This document shows, piece after piece, positions 7,838 to 16,786 of a stretch of DNA of 64,000 nucleotides; within the stretch, counting starts at the first letter, position 1; every line of letters begins with the position of its first letter. Under the pieces are notes generated by a model that worked only from the letters and a program-made list of their open reading frames with translations, was not told the DNA's origin and made no database searches. Source of the DNA: Planctomycetota bacterium. GTDB taxonomy: Bacteria; Planctomycetota; GCA-002687715; DRQF01. Both the position numbers and the translations under genes were made by a program. The stretch spans positions 124,001 through 188,000 of the forward strand of contig JACKGY010000008.1 in NCBI GenBank assembly GCA_020639295.1, given 5' to 3'.

Positions 7838-9184
7838 TCAGGGCGTCCGGGACTGGTCCACGAGGCTCTCGAGCCGTGGGTCGAGGGCCTCGACGCGGGC
7901 CCGCTCGGCCAGCGCGCGCAGATGGTCGGCCTGACCCTCCGCGCTGTTCCCGGGCCAGGGGAAGTAGATCTGGAATCCGGCGCGGCGCTCGTCGGCCCCA
8001 TCCCCCAGGACCTGATCGAGATAGAAATAGTGGAGCCCGCGGGTCGACCAGATCGGCCCGATCTTCAGATGTCGGGGCGTCGCGAACAGCAGGTGACCGA
8101 GCCAGGGATCGAGATCCTGCCGGCCGACCGGACCGAAGGTGGCGCTGCGCCCGGAGGCCACGAGCCGACGCGCCAGTTCCTCGAAGGATTCGCCGCGGGC
8201 CAGAGCCCGATCCACCTCGACCGCCCGCTCCCTCAGCGCTGCCAGATCGCCGCGATGATGGACCCAGGTCGCCGCCAGGGGCACCAGCACCTGGCGCAGG
8301 GCATGGGCCTGCAGGATCGCGCGCGGCAGGCGGAACCGCTGATGACGGGCATCGAGGTAGTCGACCACCGCGTCGAAGTCGGCCCGCGGCACGCGCAGGC
8401 CCTCGATCCGGAAGACCGCCTCGCCCGTTTCCGCGAAGGGCGAGCCCTCGTCGACGTCGACCGGCCGGACGAAGTCGTCCTGATGGAGTTCCAGCCGGGT
8501 CGTGCTGCCCTCCTCGAGGGTCACCGTCTTCCGGCCCTGGCCCAGCAGGGCGTGCTCGAACTCGATCACGATCTCCTGCGCGGCCAGGCCCTTGACCGCG
8601 AAGCGGCCGTCGATCGCGGTGATGATCGCCGGTTCGTCGCCGACCCGACGGACGCGGGCCGCCAGGAAGGGAAAGCGCTCGGCGACCAGGTCGAAGCCCT
8701 CCCCGGCCGGAAGCTCGACCTCGATCCGGCTCCGCGCCGGCAGGACATGGCGCAGCTCCTTGCCGTCCGCGTCGCGGCTCAGGAAGACCAGGTCCAGCGG
8801 GTCGGCGTTACGCAGGAAGAGCCGGCTCCGCTTGCGCAGGGTGATGACGCGGGGGCGGATCGTGAGGCCTTCGACGAGCAGCTCCAGCTCTTCCGCGTCG
8901 CGCCTCGGGAGCTGGAATTCGGGCAGGCGGATGAGCACGTCGCGGATGCCCTGGGACGCCGCGTCCACCACCAGCGACTCGTCCAGCAGGCGCCGCCCCA
9001 GGACGAGCTTCTCGAGCACGACGTCGTGCCCGCGACTCCCCTGCGGCCACAGCACCTCGCGCGCCGGGAAGGGCTTGCCCTGCCAGCGCACGAAACCCTC
9101 GAGGTCGGTGCTGCCCTGTCCTCGCGCCCGGATGGCGGCCAGGCCGAGGAGCACGAGGACGAGGATCGCGAGCCGCGCCCTCAT
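7838..9184 (-). CDS. Secreted protein with cupredoxin-like N-terminus and parvulin-like C-terminus
   Basis: About 448 residues from the ATG at 9184, which overlaps the upstream stop (ATGA). The first 25 residues (MRARLAILVLVLLGLAAIRA) are a signal peptide. Residues about 30-150 resemble the cupredoxin-like domain of methylamine-utilisation-type proteins: a beta segment then IRPRVITLRKRSRLFLRNAD, although the usual His ligand after the Asn-x-Asp is absent. A beta-rich middle follows. The last 120 residues recall a parvulin peptidyl-prolyl isomerase: LARGESFEELARRLVASGRS...FGPVGRQDL...KIGPIWSTRGLHYFYLDQVLG. Both assignments are by eye. The protein is probably periplasmic; its substrate is unknown. 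Confidence 0.5.
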   Translation of the reverse strand: MRARLAILVLVLLGLAAIRARGQGSTDLEGFVRWQGKPFPAREVLWPQGSRGHDVVLEKLVLGRRLLDESLVVDAASQGIRDVLIRLPEFQLPRRDAEELELLVEGLTIRPRVITLRKRSRLFLRNADPLDLVFLSRDADGKELRHVLPARSRIEVELPAGEGFDLVAERFPFLAARVRRVGDEPAIITAIDGRFAVKGLAAQEIVIEFEHALLGQGRKTVTLEEGSTTRLELHQDDFVRPVDVDEGSPFAETGEAVFRIEGLRVPRADFDAVVDYLDARHQRFRLPRAILQAHALRQVLVPLAATWVHHRGDLAALRERAVEVDRALARGESFEELARRLVASGRSATFGPVGRQDLDPWLGHLLFATPRHLKIGPIWSTRGLHYFYLDQVLGDGADERRAGFQIYFPWPGNSAEGQADHLRALAERARVEALDPRLESLVDQSRTP

Positions 9185-11244
9185 GCGTCGAAGAGCGATT
9201 CCTGCACCTCGAAGATCTCGGCTCGCTCCTCGAGTTCGAGATAGGCGAGGCGGGTCTTCTCGAACAGTTGCCGCAACCACAGGCCGTTGGCGATCTCGTC
9301 CTCGCCACGCGCCGGCAGGGGCAGACCGCGGCCGAATCGGGCGAGGAAGCCGCCTTCGAGCACCGGCGCGTTGCGCGGGTCGGTCAGGGGGGTGACCAGG
9401 GGCAGGGTCGGCAGGCCCTGGAGCGACTCGGCCTGCACCAGGGTCAGCTCGGGGAGGGCGAGCTGCATGGCCAGGGCCTGGTTCGCCTTCAGGAAGCGAT
9501 GGCGGACCTTGCGCTCGGCGACCCCGCCGAGGGTCATCTCGAGGCGGATGTTCTCGTGTTCCTCGCCGGCGAGGTACTCGACGTAGGAGAAGATCCGGGC
9601 CAGGATCTCCGGCCCCTGATCGGCGGTGATGACACCACGTCCCTCCAGGAAGCGCAGCGCGTGCGGCAGACCCCAGAGGAGCAGCTGGGCCCCCTGCCCC
9701 GTCCCGTCGATGCGGGTGCTCTCGCCACCCGGCAGCCGCGCCACCAGACCGCGCAGGGTCTCGGGCGCCGACTTGCGCAGGAACCAGTACTTCTCGAACA
9801 TCGCCTCGATCGCCAGACGCAGCGGTCCGTCGAGCGCGGCGGTGATCTCGCTCTCGTCGCGCACGTCGGCGAGCGCCAGGGCGTAGGGCAGGTTGAGGGC
9901 GCAGGCCCCGACGTCGAGCTGCAGACGGTCGCGGTCGAGGGGCCTGCCGGTCGCGTCGAGCGCCTCGTCGCCACGGACCAGGCGCAGGCCGAGCCCACGA
10001 TGGCGACGGGCCGCGGTCAGGAGCTTGCCGAGGACCTCGGACTCCGGCCAGTCGAAGGGCTCGTTCGCCCGCAGGCTGAAGACGATGCCGAGACGCCCGC
10101 CCAGGCCGGGACGACGCTCGAGCTCGTCGAGCAGGGCCGAGGACAGGGTGGCTCCCGCCCGCTCGCGGTCGGCGAAGTCGGCCCCCTCCAGGCTGACGTC
10201 GAGGCAGAGCGGCGGGAAGACCGGGCGGCCGAAGACGTCGACCCGGGTCAGGTGATCGAGGAGGCGCTGGACGATCTTGCCGAAGGCCCGCTTGCGGGTG
10301 GCCCGGCGGGCGGCGACGCCGTCCAGGGCCTCGGCCAGATGGGCGATGACCACGCGCCGCCGCACCAGGGGCTTCACCGCCTGGAGCAAGGTGATCAGCT
10401 CGAGCAGGAAGTCCTCGGCGCCGCCGTCCGCCGAGAACAGGGGGCCGGTCGCGTCGATGGTGAGTTCCTCGACCCGAAGCGGATTGCCCAGGCCCTGGAT
10501 GTGGATGCGGCCGTCGAGGTGCGCCTTCGCGACCGCCGGCGAATGCAGCTCCTCGAGCGCGTAGCCGCTCAGGACGGCGCGGGCGCAGAGTTCCTCCGGG
10601 TCGCCCTCGCTGGCGGTCTGGCTGGGGTAGATCCAGCGCTCGACCTCCTGCTTGGAGACGCCGAGCAGGCGATAACGAGCGAGCTGCTTCTCGTGCCCGC
10701 GGCCGGCCATCTCGACGTCGACGAATTCGCGGATGAGCGAGGTGCTGAGCCGCCGGAGGCCGGTGCGCGCGATCTTGCGCTCGACCTCGACCGCGATCTC
10801 GTCGGCCTCCTGCTCGGAGATGCGCGTCTCGTCGAGAAGCGACCGGATCAGTCGCTCGCGGCGCCAGGGCTCGGGGATGCCCACCGAACCGCGGACCACG
10901 TCGAGCCGAGGTAGGCTCTCGCCGCCCTCGTCGCCACGGACCGCGCGTTCGGCCACCTCGGCGCCGCGCGCACCGAGGCGCTGGAAGGTGTTGGCGATCC
11001 GGACGTGGCCGGTCTCGTAGAGGACCTTGTAGACCATGTCGCGGATCTCGATCAGACGCGGCGGATTGCCGTCGTCGAAGCGCTTCTCGAGGAAGAGCGT
11101 GACCACGCCGGCGAGCTCGTCGGCGAGGACACCGTCCCCGGTGCCGCAGGCGCGCACGGCCTCGAGGATCGACTCCGAGATGCGCGACTGGCGGAAGGGC
11201 ACCAGGCGCCCCGAGTCGCTGCGGACCTTTCTAAGCCTTCCCAT
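9181..11244 (-). CDS. ATP-cone protein resembling class III ribonucleotide reductase, apparently catalytically dead
   Basis: 687 residues from the ATG at 11244; it overlaps the end of nrdR by 14 bases. The N-terminus holds two ATP-cone-like modules (about 1-90 and 105-205). The body recalls anaerobic NrdD: AKAHLDGRIHIQGL matches the NrdD HIHDL block, VFGRPVFPPLCLDVSL matches the GGQxxFTxI strand, and LDVGACALNLPYALALA matches the VTINLPR strand. Yet I find no thiyl-radical Cys in the expected CR context, no C-terminal glycyl-radical motif (RVCGY) and no zinc CxxC pair. It may be a dATP-sensing partner of NrdR rather than a reductase; that is inference. The ATP cones and NrdD likeness are by eye. 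Confidence 0.6.
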   Translation of the reverse strand: MGRLRKVRSDSGRLVPFRQSRISESILEAVRACGTGDGVLADELAGVVTLFLEKRFDDGNPPRLIEIRDMVYKVLYETGHVRIANTFQRLGARGAEVAERAVRGDEGGESLPRLDVVRGSVGIPEPWRRERLIRSLLDETRISEQEADEIAVEVERKIARTGLRRLSTSLIREFVDVEMAGRGHEKQLARYRLLGVSKQEVERWIYPSQTASEGDPEELCARAVLSGYALEELHSPAVAKAHLDGRIHIQGLGNPLRVEELTIDATGPLFSADGGAEDFLLELITLLQAVKPLVRRRVVIAHLAEALDGVAARRATRKRAFGKIVQRLLDHLTRVDVFGRPVFPPLCLDVSLEGADFADRERAGATLSSALLDELERRPGLGGRLGIVFSLRANEPFDWPESEVLGKLLTAARRHRGLGLRLVRGDEALDATGRPLDRDRLQLDVGACALNLPYALALADVRDESEITAALDGPLRLAIEAMFEKYWFLRKSAPETLRGLVARLPGGESTRIDGTGQGAQLLLWGLPHALRFLEGRGVITADQGPEILARIFSYVEYLAGEEHENIRLEMTLGGVAERKVRHRFLKANQALAMQLALPELTLVQAESLQGLPTLPLVTPLTDPRNAPVLEGGFLARFGRGLPLPARGEDEIANGLWLRQLFEKTRLAYLELEERAEIFEVQESLFDA

Positions 11245-11701
11245 CACCGTCCTGCCCCAGAACAGACTCGAGTTCGGCGAGGAACTCCTTGACGTCCTTG
11301 AACTCACGATAGACCGACGCGAAGCGCACATAGGCCACCTGGTCGAGTTCGCGCAGCGCGTCCATCACCAGGTTGCCGATGAACTTCGAGGCCACCTCCT
11401 TGTCGAACAGCCGGTTGATCTCGGCCTCGACGTGATCGACGACGCGGTCGAGGTCCTCGGCGGAGACCGGCCGCTTCTCGCAGGCCTTCATCATCCCGGC
11501 CAGGATCCGGTCGCGATCGAAGGGGACCCGGGTCCCGTCCTTCTTGATCACCCGGAAGGGGGCCTCCTCCACCTTCTCGTAGGTGGTGTAGCGCCGGGAA
11601 CAGCTGAGACACTCGCGGCGCCGGCGGATCGCGGTGCCGTCGGCGGCGCCACGGCTGTCGATCACGCGGTCCTTCTGGCTCTTGCAATAGGGGCAACGCA
11701 T
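11231..11701 (-). CDS. nrdR: Transcriptional repressor NrdR
   Basis: 156 residues from the ATG at 11701. NrdR is a (d)ATP-sensing zinc repressor of ribonucleotide reductase genes. The zinc ribbon MRCPYCKSQKDRVIDSR...RRRECLSCSRRYTTYE is intact, followed by an ATP-cone (FRVIKKDGTRVPFDRDRILAGMMKACEKRPV) and the conserved YVRFASVYREFKD. Length and motif order are standard. It is followed, with overlap, by a gene that itself has ATP-cones, so the two probably share nucleotide sensing. NrdR boxes near real nrd genes are not in this window. Confidence 0.96.
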   Translation of the reverse strand: MRCPYCKSQKDRVIDSRGAADGTAIRRRRECLSCSRRYTTYEKVEEAPFRVIKKDGTRVPFDRDRILAGMMKACEKRPVSAEDLDRVVDHVEAEINRLFDKEVASKFIGNLVMDALRELDQVAYVRFASVYREFKDVKEFLAELESVLGQDGDGKA

Positions 11702-11832
11702 GCTGAGTCGTTCGCGGTCGCGAGGTCCATCCTGCCGGGCCCCGCGGCCCGACCACAAGATCTGGTGGCGAAATGTCGTCCGAGTCGTCGTCGGAGCCCA
11801 AGATAGCACGGGACCGGGACGGCCTGGCCATG

Positions 11833-11865
11833 CCCGGTGGCGGCCTGCCGGAGGGCCGCCCCGGG
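11833..11865 (-). terminator. GC-rich hairpin after mnmE
   Basis: CCCGG-T-GGCGGCC (11833-11845) pairs with GGCCGCC-CCGGG (11854-11865) around an 8-base loop, giving 12 pairs with one bulge. It lies between the mnmE stop and the nrdR start, where a terminator would be expected, but has no T-rich tail. Confidence 0.4.
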
Positions 11866-11896
11866 TCGCGCCCCGCCGGCAGGCGGACCGCGGCGC

Positions 11897-13252
11897 CTAC
11901 TTGCCGATGCAGAAGTCGCGCATGATGGCGCTCAGGACCTCGTCGTCGTAGTCGGCGCCGGTGATGGCGCGGAGGGCCTGGAGCAGGTCGTGCAGGTCGG
12001 CGGCCACCAGCTCGAGACCCAGGCCCTCGGCGAGCGCCCCCTCGGCGCGGTGGACGGACTCGAGGGCCCGCGCCAGGAGGCGACCCTGACGTTCGGCGAG
12101 GTGCGCGAAGGCCGCGCTCGCGCGACCCTCGAGCTTCTCGGCCAGGGCCCGCTTCAGTTCGGCCAGGCCCTCGCCGGTGGTCGACGACACCCAGAGGAGC
12201 TCGTCCCGGCCCCGCTCCGCCGGAGGCACCAGATCCGCCCGGGTCGCGACCCGGAGGACGGCGGCGGCGCCCGGGCCGCCACCGGGGCCGAGCCGCCCGT
12301 CGACGACCTCGATCCGGGCGGCGGCCCGGGCCAGCTCGCGTTCCCTGAGCCGGTGACCCTCGGCGTCGAGGTCGTCACCCTCGTGACCGGTGCCGGCGCA
12401 ATCGACCAGGGTGACCCGCCGACCGCCGGCCAGCTCCAGATCCGCCTCGAGGTAGTCCCGCGTGGTTCCGGCCAGCTCGCTGACCAGGGCCCGCTGACCG
12501 TCCTGGAGGGCGTTGAACAGGCTGCTCTTGCCGGCGTTGGCGGCGCCGACGAGAAGCAGGCGATCGCCCAGCACCGACCGGGGCAGGGCCTCGCGCCGCC
12601 GCAGTTCCAGCTCGAGGGCCGCCCCAAGGGCGGCCAGATCCCCGGCCAGGGTCTCCGGAACGACGATCTCGATGTCCTGGTCGCTGAAGTCGAGGTCGAG
12701 TTCGATCGCGGCCAGGATCGCCTTCGCCCGCCCGGCCAGCTCGTCCAGCTCGCGGCTGGCTCGGCCCTCGAGGATGGTGAGGGCGGCGCGGCGTTCGTCC
12801 TCGCTCTCGGCGTGGATCACCGCCGCCACGGCCTCGGCCTGGGCGAGATCGAGCCTGCCGTTCAGGAAGGCGCGCTCGGTGAACTCGCCCGGCAGGGCCG
12901 GGCGGGCGCCCGCCAGGCGGAAGCGTTCGAGGCAGAGATCGAGCAGGGCCGGGCTCCCGGGAAGGTGCAGCTCGACCACGTCCTGCCCGGTGTAGGAGCG
13001 CGGCGCGCGCATGACCCAGACGTCGACCTGGAGGGCGGTGCCCCGATCGATCAACAGGGCCGCGGGTCGGGCGCCCCAGCTCAGGTCGGCGAGATCCGCC
13101 GGACCGTCGCCGCGCACCAGGAAGGAGCCGACGATGGCCAGGGCGCGCGGGCCGGAGAGCCGGAGCACGCCGCGCGGCGCCGGCCCGGGCGGGCTGGACA
13201 GCGCGACGATGGTGTCGGCGGAACTCCTCAGGTACTCGACGGACTCGGACAT
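11897..13252 (-). CDS. mnmE: tRNA uridine-5-carboxymethylaminomethyl modification GTPase MnmE
   Basis: 451 residues. With MnmG it installs the cmnm5 modification on the wobble uridine of certain tRNAs. The order is standard: a folate-binding N-domain (SADTIVALSSPPG, RGVLRLSG), a helical domain (ERAFLNGRLDLAQAEAVAAVI), an inserted G domain with P-loop GAANAGKSSLFNAL and switch AGTTRDYLE, and the C-terminal FCIGK with its reactive Cys. G3 reads DCAGT and the G4 motif is a degenerate TRADL instead of NKxD, so guanine specificity could be weakened. It follows yidC on the same strand, a linkage common in bacteria. Confidence 0.95.
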   Translation of the reverse strand: MSESVEYLRSSADTIVALSSPPGPAPRGVLRLSGPRALAIVGSFLVRGDGPADLADLSWGARPAALLIDRGTALQVDVWVMRAPRSYTGQDVVELHLPGSPALLDLCLERFRLAGARPALPGEFTERAFLNGRLDLAQAEAVAAVIHAESEDERRAALTILEGRASRELDELAGRAKAILAAIELDLDFSDQDIEIVVPETLAGDLAALGAALELELRRREALPRSVLGDRLLLVGAANAGKSSLFNALQDGQRALVSELAGTTRDYLEADLELAGGRRVTLVDCAGTGHEGDDLDAEGHRLRERELARAAARIEVVDGRLGPGGGPGAAAVLRVATRADLVPPAERGRDELLWVSSTTGEGLAELKRALAEKLEGRASAAFAHLAERQGRLLARALESVHRAEGALAEGLGLELVAADLHDLLQALRAITGADYDDEVLSAIMRDFCIGK

Positions 13253-13283
13253 GGCGACGACCTGGGCTCGCCGCGACCGCCGA

Positions 13284-15212
13284 TCACTTGGCGGAGGGCG
13301 CGGCGTCCTTCTCGATCGGGAACAGCTTCTTGATCACCCGCTGCTCGAAGATGCCGAAGAGCGAGCTGGACAGCCAGTAGACCGAGAGACCGGCCGCGTA
13401 GCCGTACATCAGCACGCCGAAGAAGATGGGCATGAACATCATCATCTTCTGCTGCTGCTGCATCTGCGGATCGGGCGACTTGGGCATGCCCAGCTGGTGG
13501 AAGAACATGGCCGCGATCATCAGCAGCGGGAACACGTTCAGGCCGCTGATCGCGCCGCCACCACCGGGGAGGCAGCCCGCGCAGGGCAGCTTGATCGGCG
13601 TGAAGGCGATCACGGTGTCGGGCATCGACAGGTCGTGGCACCAGAGGAAGGCGGCGTGCCGCAGCTCGTAGTCGAAGCGGATCGCGGCGAAGAGGCCGAA
13701 GAAGATGGGCATCTGCAGGAAGAGCGGGAGGCAGCCGGCCAGGGGTAGCATGCCGATGCCCTCCTGCTTCATCATCTTCATCTGCTCGGCGGCCACCTTC
13801 TGCTGGTCACCCTTGTACTTCTCCTTGAGCGCGTCGATCTTCGGCTTGATCCGGGCCATCTTCTTCGAGTGCTCGTGCATCGCCACCTGCGACTTGCGGG
13901 TGATCGGGAACATCAGCAGCTTGACGAAGAGGGTCAGCACGATGATCGCGACGCCGGTGCTGTGAAAGATGCCCGTGAAGAAGGAGATCAGCCAGACGAC
14001 GGCCTTCGAGATCGCCTGGACCAGCCAGTTCATGGCGCCGAAGCTGCAGCAGCTGCTCTGGGCGGTCAGCTCGGCGTCGGCCAGGTCGAGGTAGTCCGAA
14101 CGCAGCCGCTCGCCCTCGGCGTAGTTGGCCTTGATCGCGCGATGGTCCTTGGCGCCGACGTACCAGTCGAAGCTGCACTCGGCCTTCTCGCCCAGCTTCG
14201 CGGCGAGCGGAAACTCCACCTGGGTGTAGGTCCGGACCGGCCCGATGGCTTCGAGCTGCTCGCGGGTCGGCTCCTCGACGCCCTTCGGCCCCCAGGGGTC
14301 GATGGCGCGGGCGCGGACCTTGCGCCGGCTGTCACCGGCGGTCTGGGCCAGGTAGGCGCCGAAGTAGACGCCCATGTCGCAGGCGACCTCGGCGTTGGGC
14401 ACGATGCCCTTGCCGGGCTCGCCGATCAGGTCCTTCGCCGGGAACGACACCAGCTCGAAGCTGCCGTCGTCGCGGACACCCACCTGGACGTGCGAGAGGG
14501 CCTTGCCGAAGCCGGTGGTGCGGTCGGCGCGTTCCTCGGGAAAGACGCCGCCCGAGGTGTTCATCCAGAAGCTCTTGTCGATCGACCCGGCCTCCGAGGC
14601 GAGGAGCTCGAGGCCGACCTTGACCACGAGGCGCTGCGCCGAGGTCTCGTGGAAGGCGAAGGTCCGGGTCAGGCGATAGCGATTGCCGTCCTGGAGCAGC
14701 TCGGTATGGAAGCTGATCGATCGGCCGTCGGCGGCCGGCCCGCTGGTCTCCCAGAGCCGCGCGTTGAGCCAGTCCTCGCTGGCCTCGGGCGCGTTGCCGT
14801 CGATCAGGTCGAAGGCGCGGGGACCACCCTCGTAGCTGCGGATGAAGCGGAGCTTGTTCTCGTGGCCGGGCTTGCCCTTGTCCTCGACGTGCTCCCAGTG
14901 ATCGAGGAGCCAGACCGTGGCGACCACGGCGCCTTTCTGGTCGAAGAGGACCCGGAGCTTGTCGTTGGCGAGGACCAGCTCGGAGCCGTAGGGTGCGGCC
15001 TCGGCGACCTGCATGCTGGCGGCCGGACCGGAGCTGGGCTGGCTCTCCGGCGTGGTCGGCCTGGTCTCGACCACCGGCTTCTGCTCGTCTTCCTCGGCGG
15101 TCTTCTCGGCCTTCTGGTCCTCGCCCTGCTTCTTCTTGGGCTGGGTCAGCGCGCTCCAGGTCAGGAGCAGGAGCATGGACAGCATCAGGGCCACGAAGAA
15201 TCGGTTGTTCAT
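13284..15212 (-). CDS. yidC: Membrane protein insertase YidC
   Basis: 642 residues. It inserts and folds inner-membrane proteins with or without SecYEG. The N-terminal helix MNNRFFVALMLSMLLLLTW is followed by a charged linker, a large periplasmic beta domain (about 75-370) and the conserved five-helix core (STGVAIIVLTLFVKLLMFPI onwards). The hydrophilic-groove arginine sits in FPITRKSQVAMHEHSKKM. The cytoplasmic hairpin IKPKIDALKEKYKGDQQKVAAEQMK and a Met/Gln-rich linker before the final helices fit the family. The length is close to that of Gram-negative YidC, which supports a diderm envelope. Confidence 0.96.
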   Translation of the reverse strand: MNNRFFVALMLSMLLLLTWSALTQPKKKQGEDQKAEKTAEEDEQKPVVETRPTTPESQPSSGPAASMQVAEAAPYGSELVLANDKLRVLFDQKGAVVATVWLLDHWEHVEDKGKPGHENKLRFIRSYEGGPRAFDLIDGNAPEASEDWLNARLWETSGPAADGRSISFHTELLQDGNRYRLTRTFAFHETSAQRLVVKVGLELLASEAGSIDKSFWMNTSGGVFPEERADRTTGFGKALSHVQVGVRDDGSFELVSFPAKDLIGEPGKGIVPNAEVACDMGVYFGAYLAQTAGDSRRKVRARAIDPWGPKGVEEPTREQLEAIGPVRTYTQVEFPLAAKLGEKAECSFDWYVGAKDHRAIKANYAEGERLRSDYLDLADAELTAQSSCCSFGAMNWLVQAISKAVVWLISFFTGIFHSTGVAIIVLTLFVKLLMFPITRKSQVAMHEHSKKMARIKPKIDALKEKYKGDQQKVAAEQMKMMKQEGIGMLPLAGCLPLFLQMPIFFGLFAAIRFDYELRHAAFLWCHDLSMPDTVIAFTPIKLPCAGCLPGGGGAISGLNVFPLLMIAAMFFHQLGMPKSPDPQMQQQQKMMMFMPIFFGVLMYGYAAGLSVYWLSSSLFGIFEQRVIKKLFPIEKDAAPSAK

Positions 15213-15261
15213 CGCTCTCTTCTATCGCTGATCCGCCCGAGCCGCGGCCGGGCGCGTTGCA

Positions 15262-16011
15262 TCACCGGCCGATCTTCAGGCGGGCGGCGAGGGTGTCCGA
15301 GAGCTCCGGGACGCGCATGATCTTGCGCATGGTCGCCTCGTAGTCGTAGGCGACACGCCGGAAGGTGACCTTGTCGCCGTCGACGAGGGCGTAGCAGGCG
15401 CGATTGTCGCCGTCGCGAGGCTGGCCCACGGAGCCGACATTGATAACAACCTTCTCTGCCGGGACAACGTACTCCCCGCCCAGCTCAACCGGGCTCAGGT
15501 AACGGCTCGATTCGGTCCACACGCCCGGTATGTGGGTGTGGCCGAAGAAACAGACGCCGCGGTCCATGAGGGCGAAGATCTCGTTCATCTTGCGCCGGTC
15601 GCCGATGTCGCCGGGCATGACGTACTCCCGGGTCTCGTTGCGCAGCGAACCGTGGACGAAGATGGCCTCCGCGCGACGCTCGGAGCGGGGCATCGCATCG
15701 ATCATCTGCCAGATCTCGTGCTGGAGATCCTTGGGCAGCCCCGGATCCATGATCTGCGCCTTGGTCCACTCGAGGGCCGCCCGGGCCCGGGGATTGAAGT
15801 CCTCGGCGAAGAACATCAGGCCCTCCTCGTGGTTGCCCATGAGGATGAAGGCGCAGCGCTTCACCCGCTCCAGGACCGCGATCGGATCGGGGCCGTAGCC
15901 GATGACGTCACCGAGGCAGTAGATGGCGTCGACGGCATGGGAGTCGATGTCGGCGAGAACGGCGTCGAGCGCCTCGATGTTGCTGTGCAGGTCGGAGATG
16001 ATCGCGTACAC
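15262..16011 (-). CDS. Calcineurin-like metallophosphoesterase
   Basis: 249 residues with a GTG start at 16011 preceded by GGGGAGGG. All dimetal motifs are present in order: SDLHSNIEAL, GDVIGYGPDP, MGNHE, VHGS and GHTH. A late GSVGQPRDGDNRACY is typical of the small YfcE-like/DUF2156-type phosphodiesterases. It has no signal peptide, so it is cytoplasmic. It follows the small Trm112-like gene by 15 bases. The natural substrate (cyclic nucleotide or other phosphodiester) cannot be told from sequence. Confidence 0.85.
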   Translation of the reverse strand: MYAIISDLHSNIEALDAVLADIDSHAVDAIYCLGDVIGYGPDPIAVLERVKRCAFILMGNHEEGLMFFAEDFNPRARAALEWTKAQIMDPGLPKDLQHEIWQMIDAMPRSERRAEAIFVHGSLRNETREYVMPGDIGDRRKMNEIFALMDRGVCFFGHTHIPGVWTESSRYLSPVELGGEYVVPAEKVVINVGSVGQPRDGDNRACYALVDGDKVTFRRVAYDYEATMRKIMRVPELSDTLAARLKIGR

Positions 16012-16026
16012 GCCCGCCCTCCCCGC

Positions 16027-16221
16027 TCAGGAATCCAGCCCGCGCGGCCGGTCTTCGGGCGCGATCGCCTCCTCCACCAGGAGGATCGGGATCTCGTCCT
16101 CGATCCGGTAGAGGAGACCGCAGCCGGGACCGCCGCAGAGCAGACGGTCCGGGCCCTTCGGCGTCAGGGGCGCGCGGCAGGCTGGGCAGCAGAGGGTGGC
16201 GAGCAGCTCCGGGTCGATCAT
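16027..16221 (-). CDS. Trm112-like zinc-ribbon protein
   Basis: 64 residues: MIDPELLATLCCPACRAPL then LLCGGPGCGLLYRIEDEIPILLVEEA. Two Cys pairs (CPAC and, looser, CGGPGC) suggest a small zinc ribbon of the Trm112/YcaR family, whose members act as partners of methyltransferases or other enzymes. The length matches the family (about 60 residues). It sits between the methyltransferase gene and the phosphoesterase gene. The ATG at 16221 fits the family start. Confidence 0.8.
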   Translation of the reverse strand: MIDPELLATLCCPACRAPLTPKGPDRLLCGGPGCGLLYRIEDEIPILLVEEAIAPEDRPRGLDS

Positions 16222-16279
16222 GGGCCGTTCGTACCAAAGGGCCGCCAGGGCGGCAAGCAAGGCCCACCAGGGAAGGGGC

Positions 16280-16786
16280 TCAGAGGCCCTCGACCCCCTC
16301 CATGGCCAGCATCCGCCGCTTGAAGTCGACCCCGCCGACCGCGGAGAAACCGGTGAGGGCACCGTTCGAGCCCAGGACCCGATGGCAGGGCACGATCGGC
16401 GGGAAGGGGTTCTTCCGCATGCAGACCCCCACGCCCCGCGCCGCCCGCGGCCGGCCCGCGGCGGCGGCGAGTTCGCCGTAGCTGATCGTCCGGCCCGCCG
16501 GCACCCGGCGCAGACTGCGATAGACCTCGCGCTGGAACTCGCTGAGTCCGCTCTCGTCCAGCCTGACCCGGAAACGCACCGGCTTGCCGGCAAAGTAGTC
16601 CTCGAGATCCCGGGCGAGATCAGGCTCCAGGGCGCGATCGGACCGCGCCTCGGGAAACTCCCGGGCCAGCGATTCCGCGGCGGCGCCGCGGTCGGGCTGC
16701 GGCAGGGTGCAGCGCAACAGTCCCCGGTCTCCGGTCACGAACCAGAGCCAGCCGGCCTTCGTCTTCAGGATCCTCGACTTCAACAT
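16280..16786 (-). CDS. ogt: Methylated-DNA--[protein]-cysteine S-methyltransferase
   Basis: 168 residues. It repairs O6-alkylguanine by a suicide transfer to its own Cys. The active site VPCHRVLGSNGALTGF has the acceptor Cys at about residue 134. FQREVYRSLRRVPAGRTISYGELA is the DNA-binding helix-turn-helix with the Arg finger region (RAARGVGVCMRKNPFPPIVP). The N-terminal ribonuclease-H-like domain is present. It overlaps the upstream RadC-type gene by 7 bases, so the two are probably co-expressed, which suits a repair role. The symbol is by family; the ogt/ada distinction is not resolved. Confidence 0.92.
   Translation of the reverse strand: MLKSRILKTKAGWLWFVTGDRGLLRCTLPQPDRGAAAESLAREFPEARSDRALEPDLARDLEDYFAGKPVRFRVRLDESGLSEFQREVYRSLRRVPAGRTISYGELAAAAGRPRAARGVGVCMRKNPFPPIVPCHRVLGSNGALTGFSAVGGVDFKRRMLAMEGVEGL

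Noticed and set aside
3781..8595. Very long plus-strand reading frame opposite smc
   Set aside because: It is a codon-position shadow of smc and the gene after it at high GC; no family resemblance, no ribosome site, and it crosses gene boundaries.
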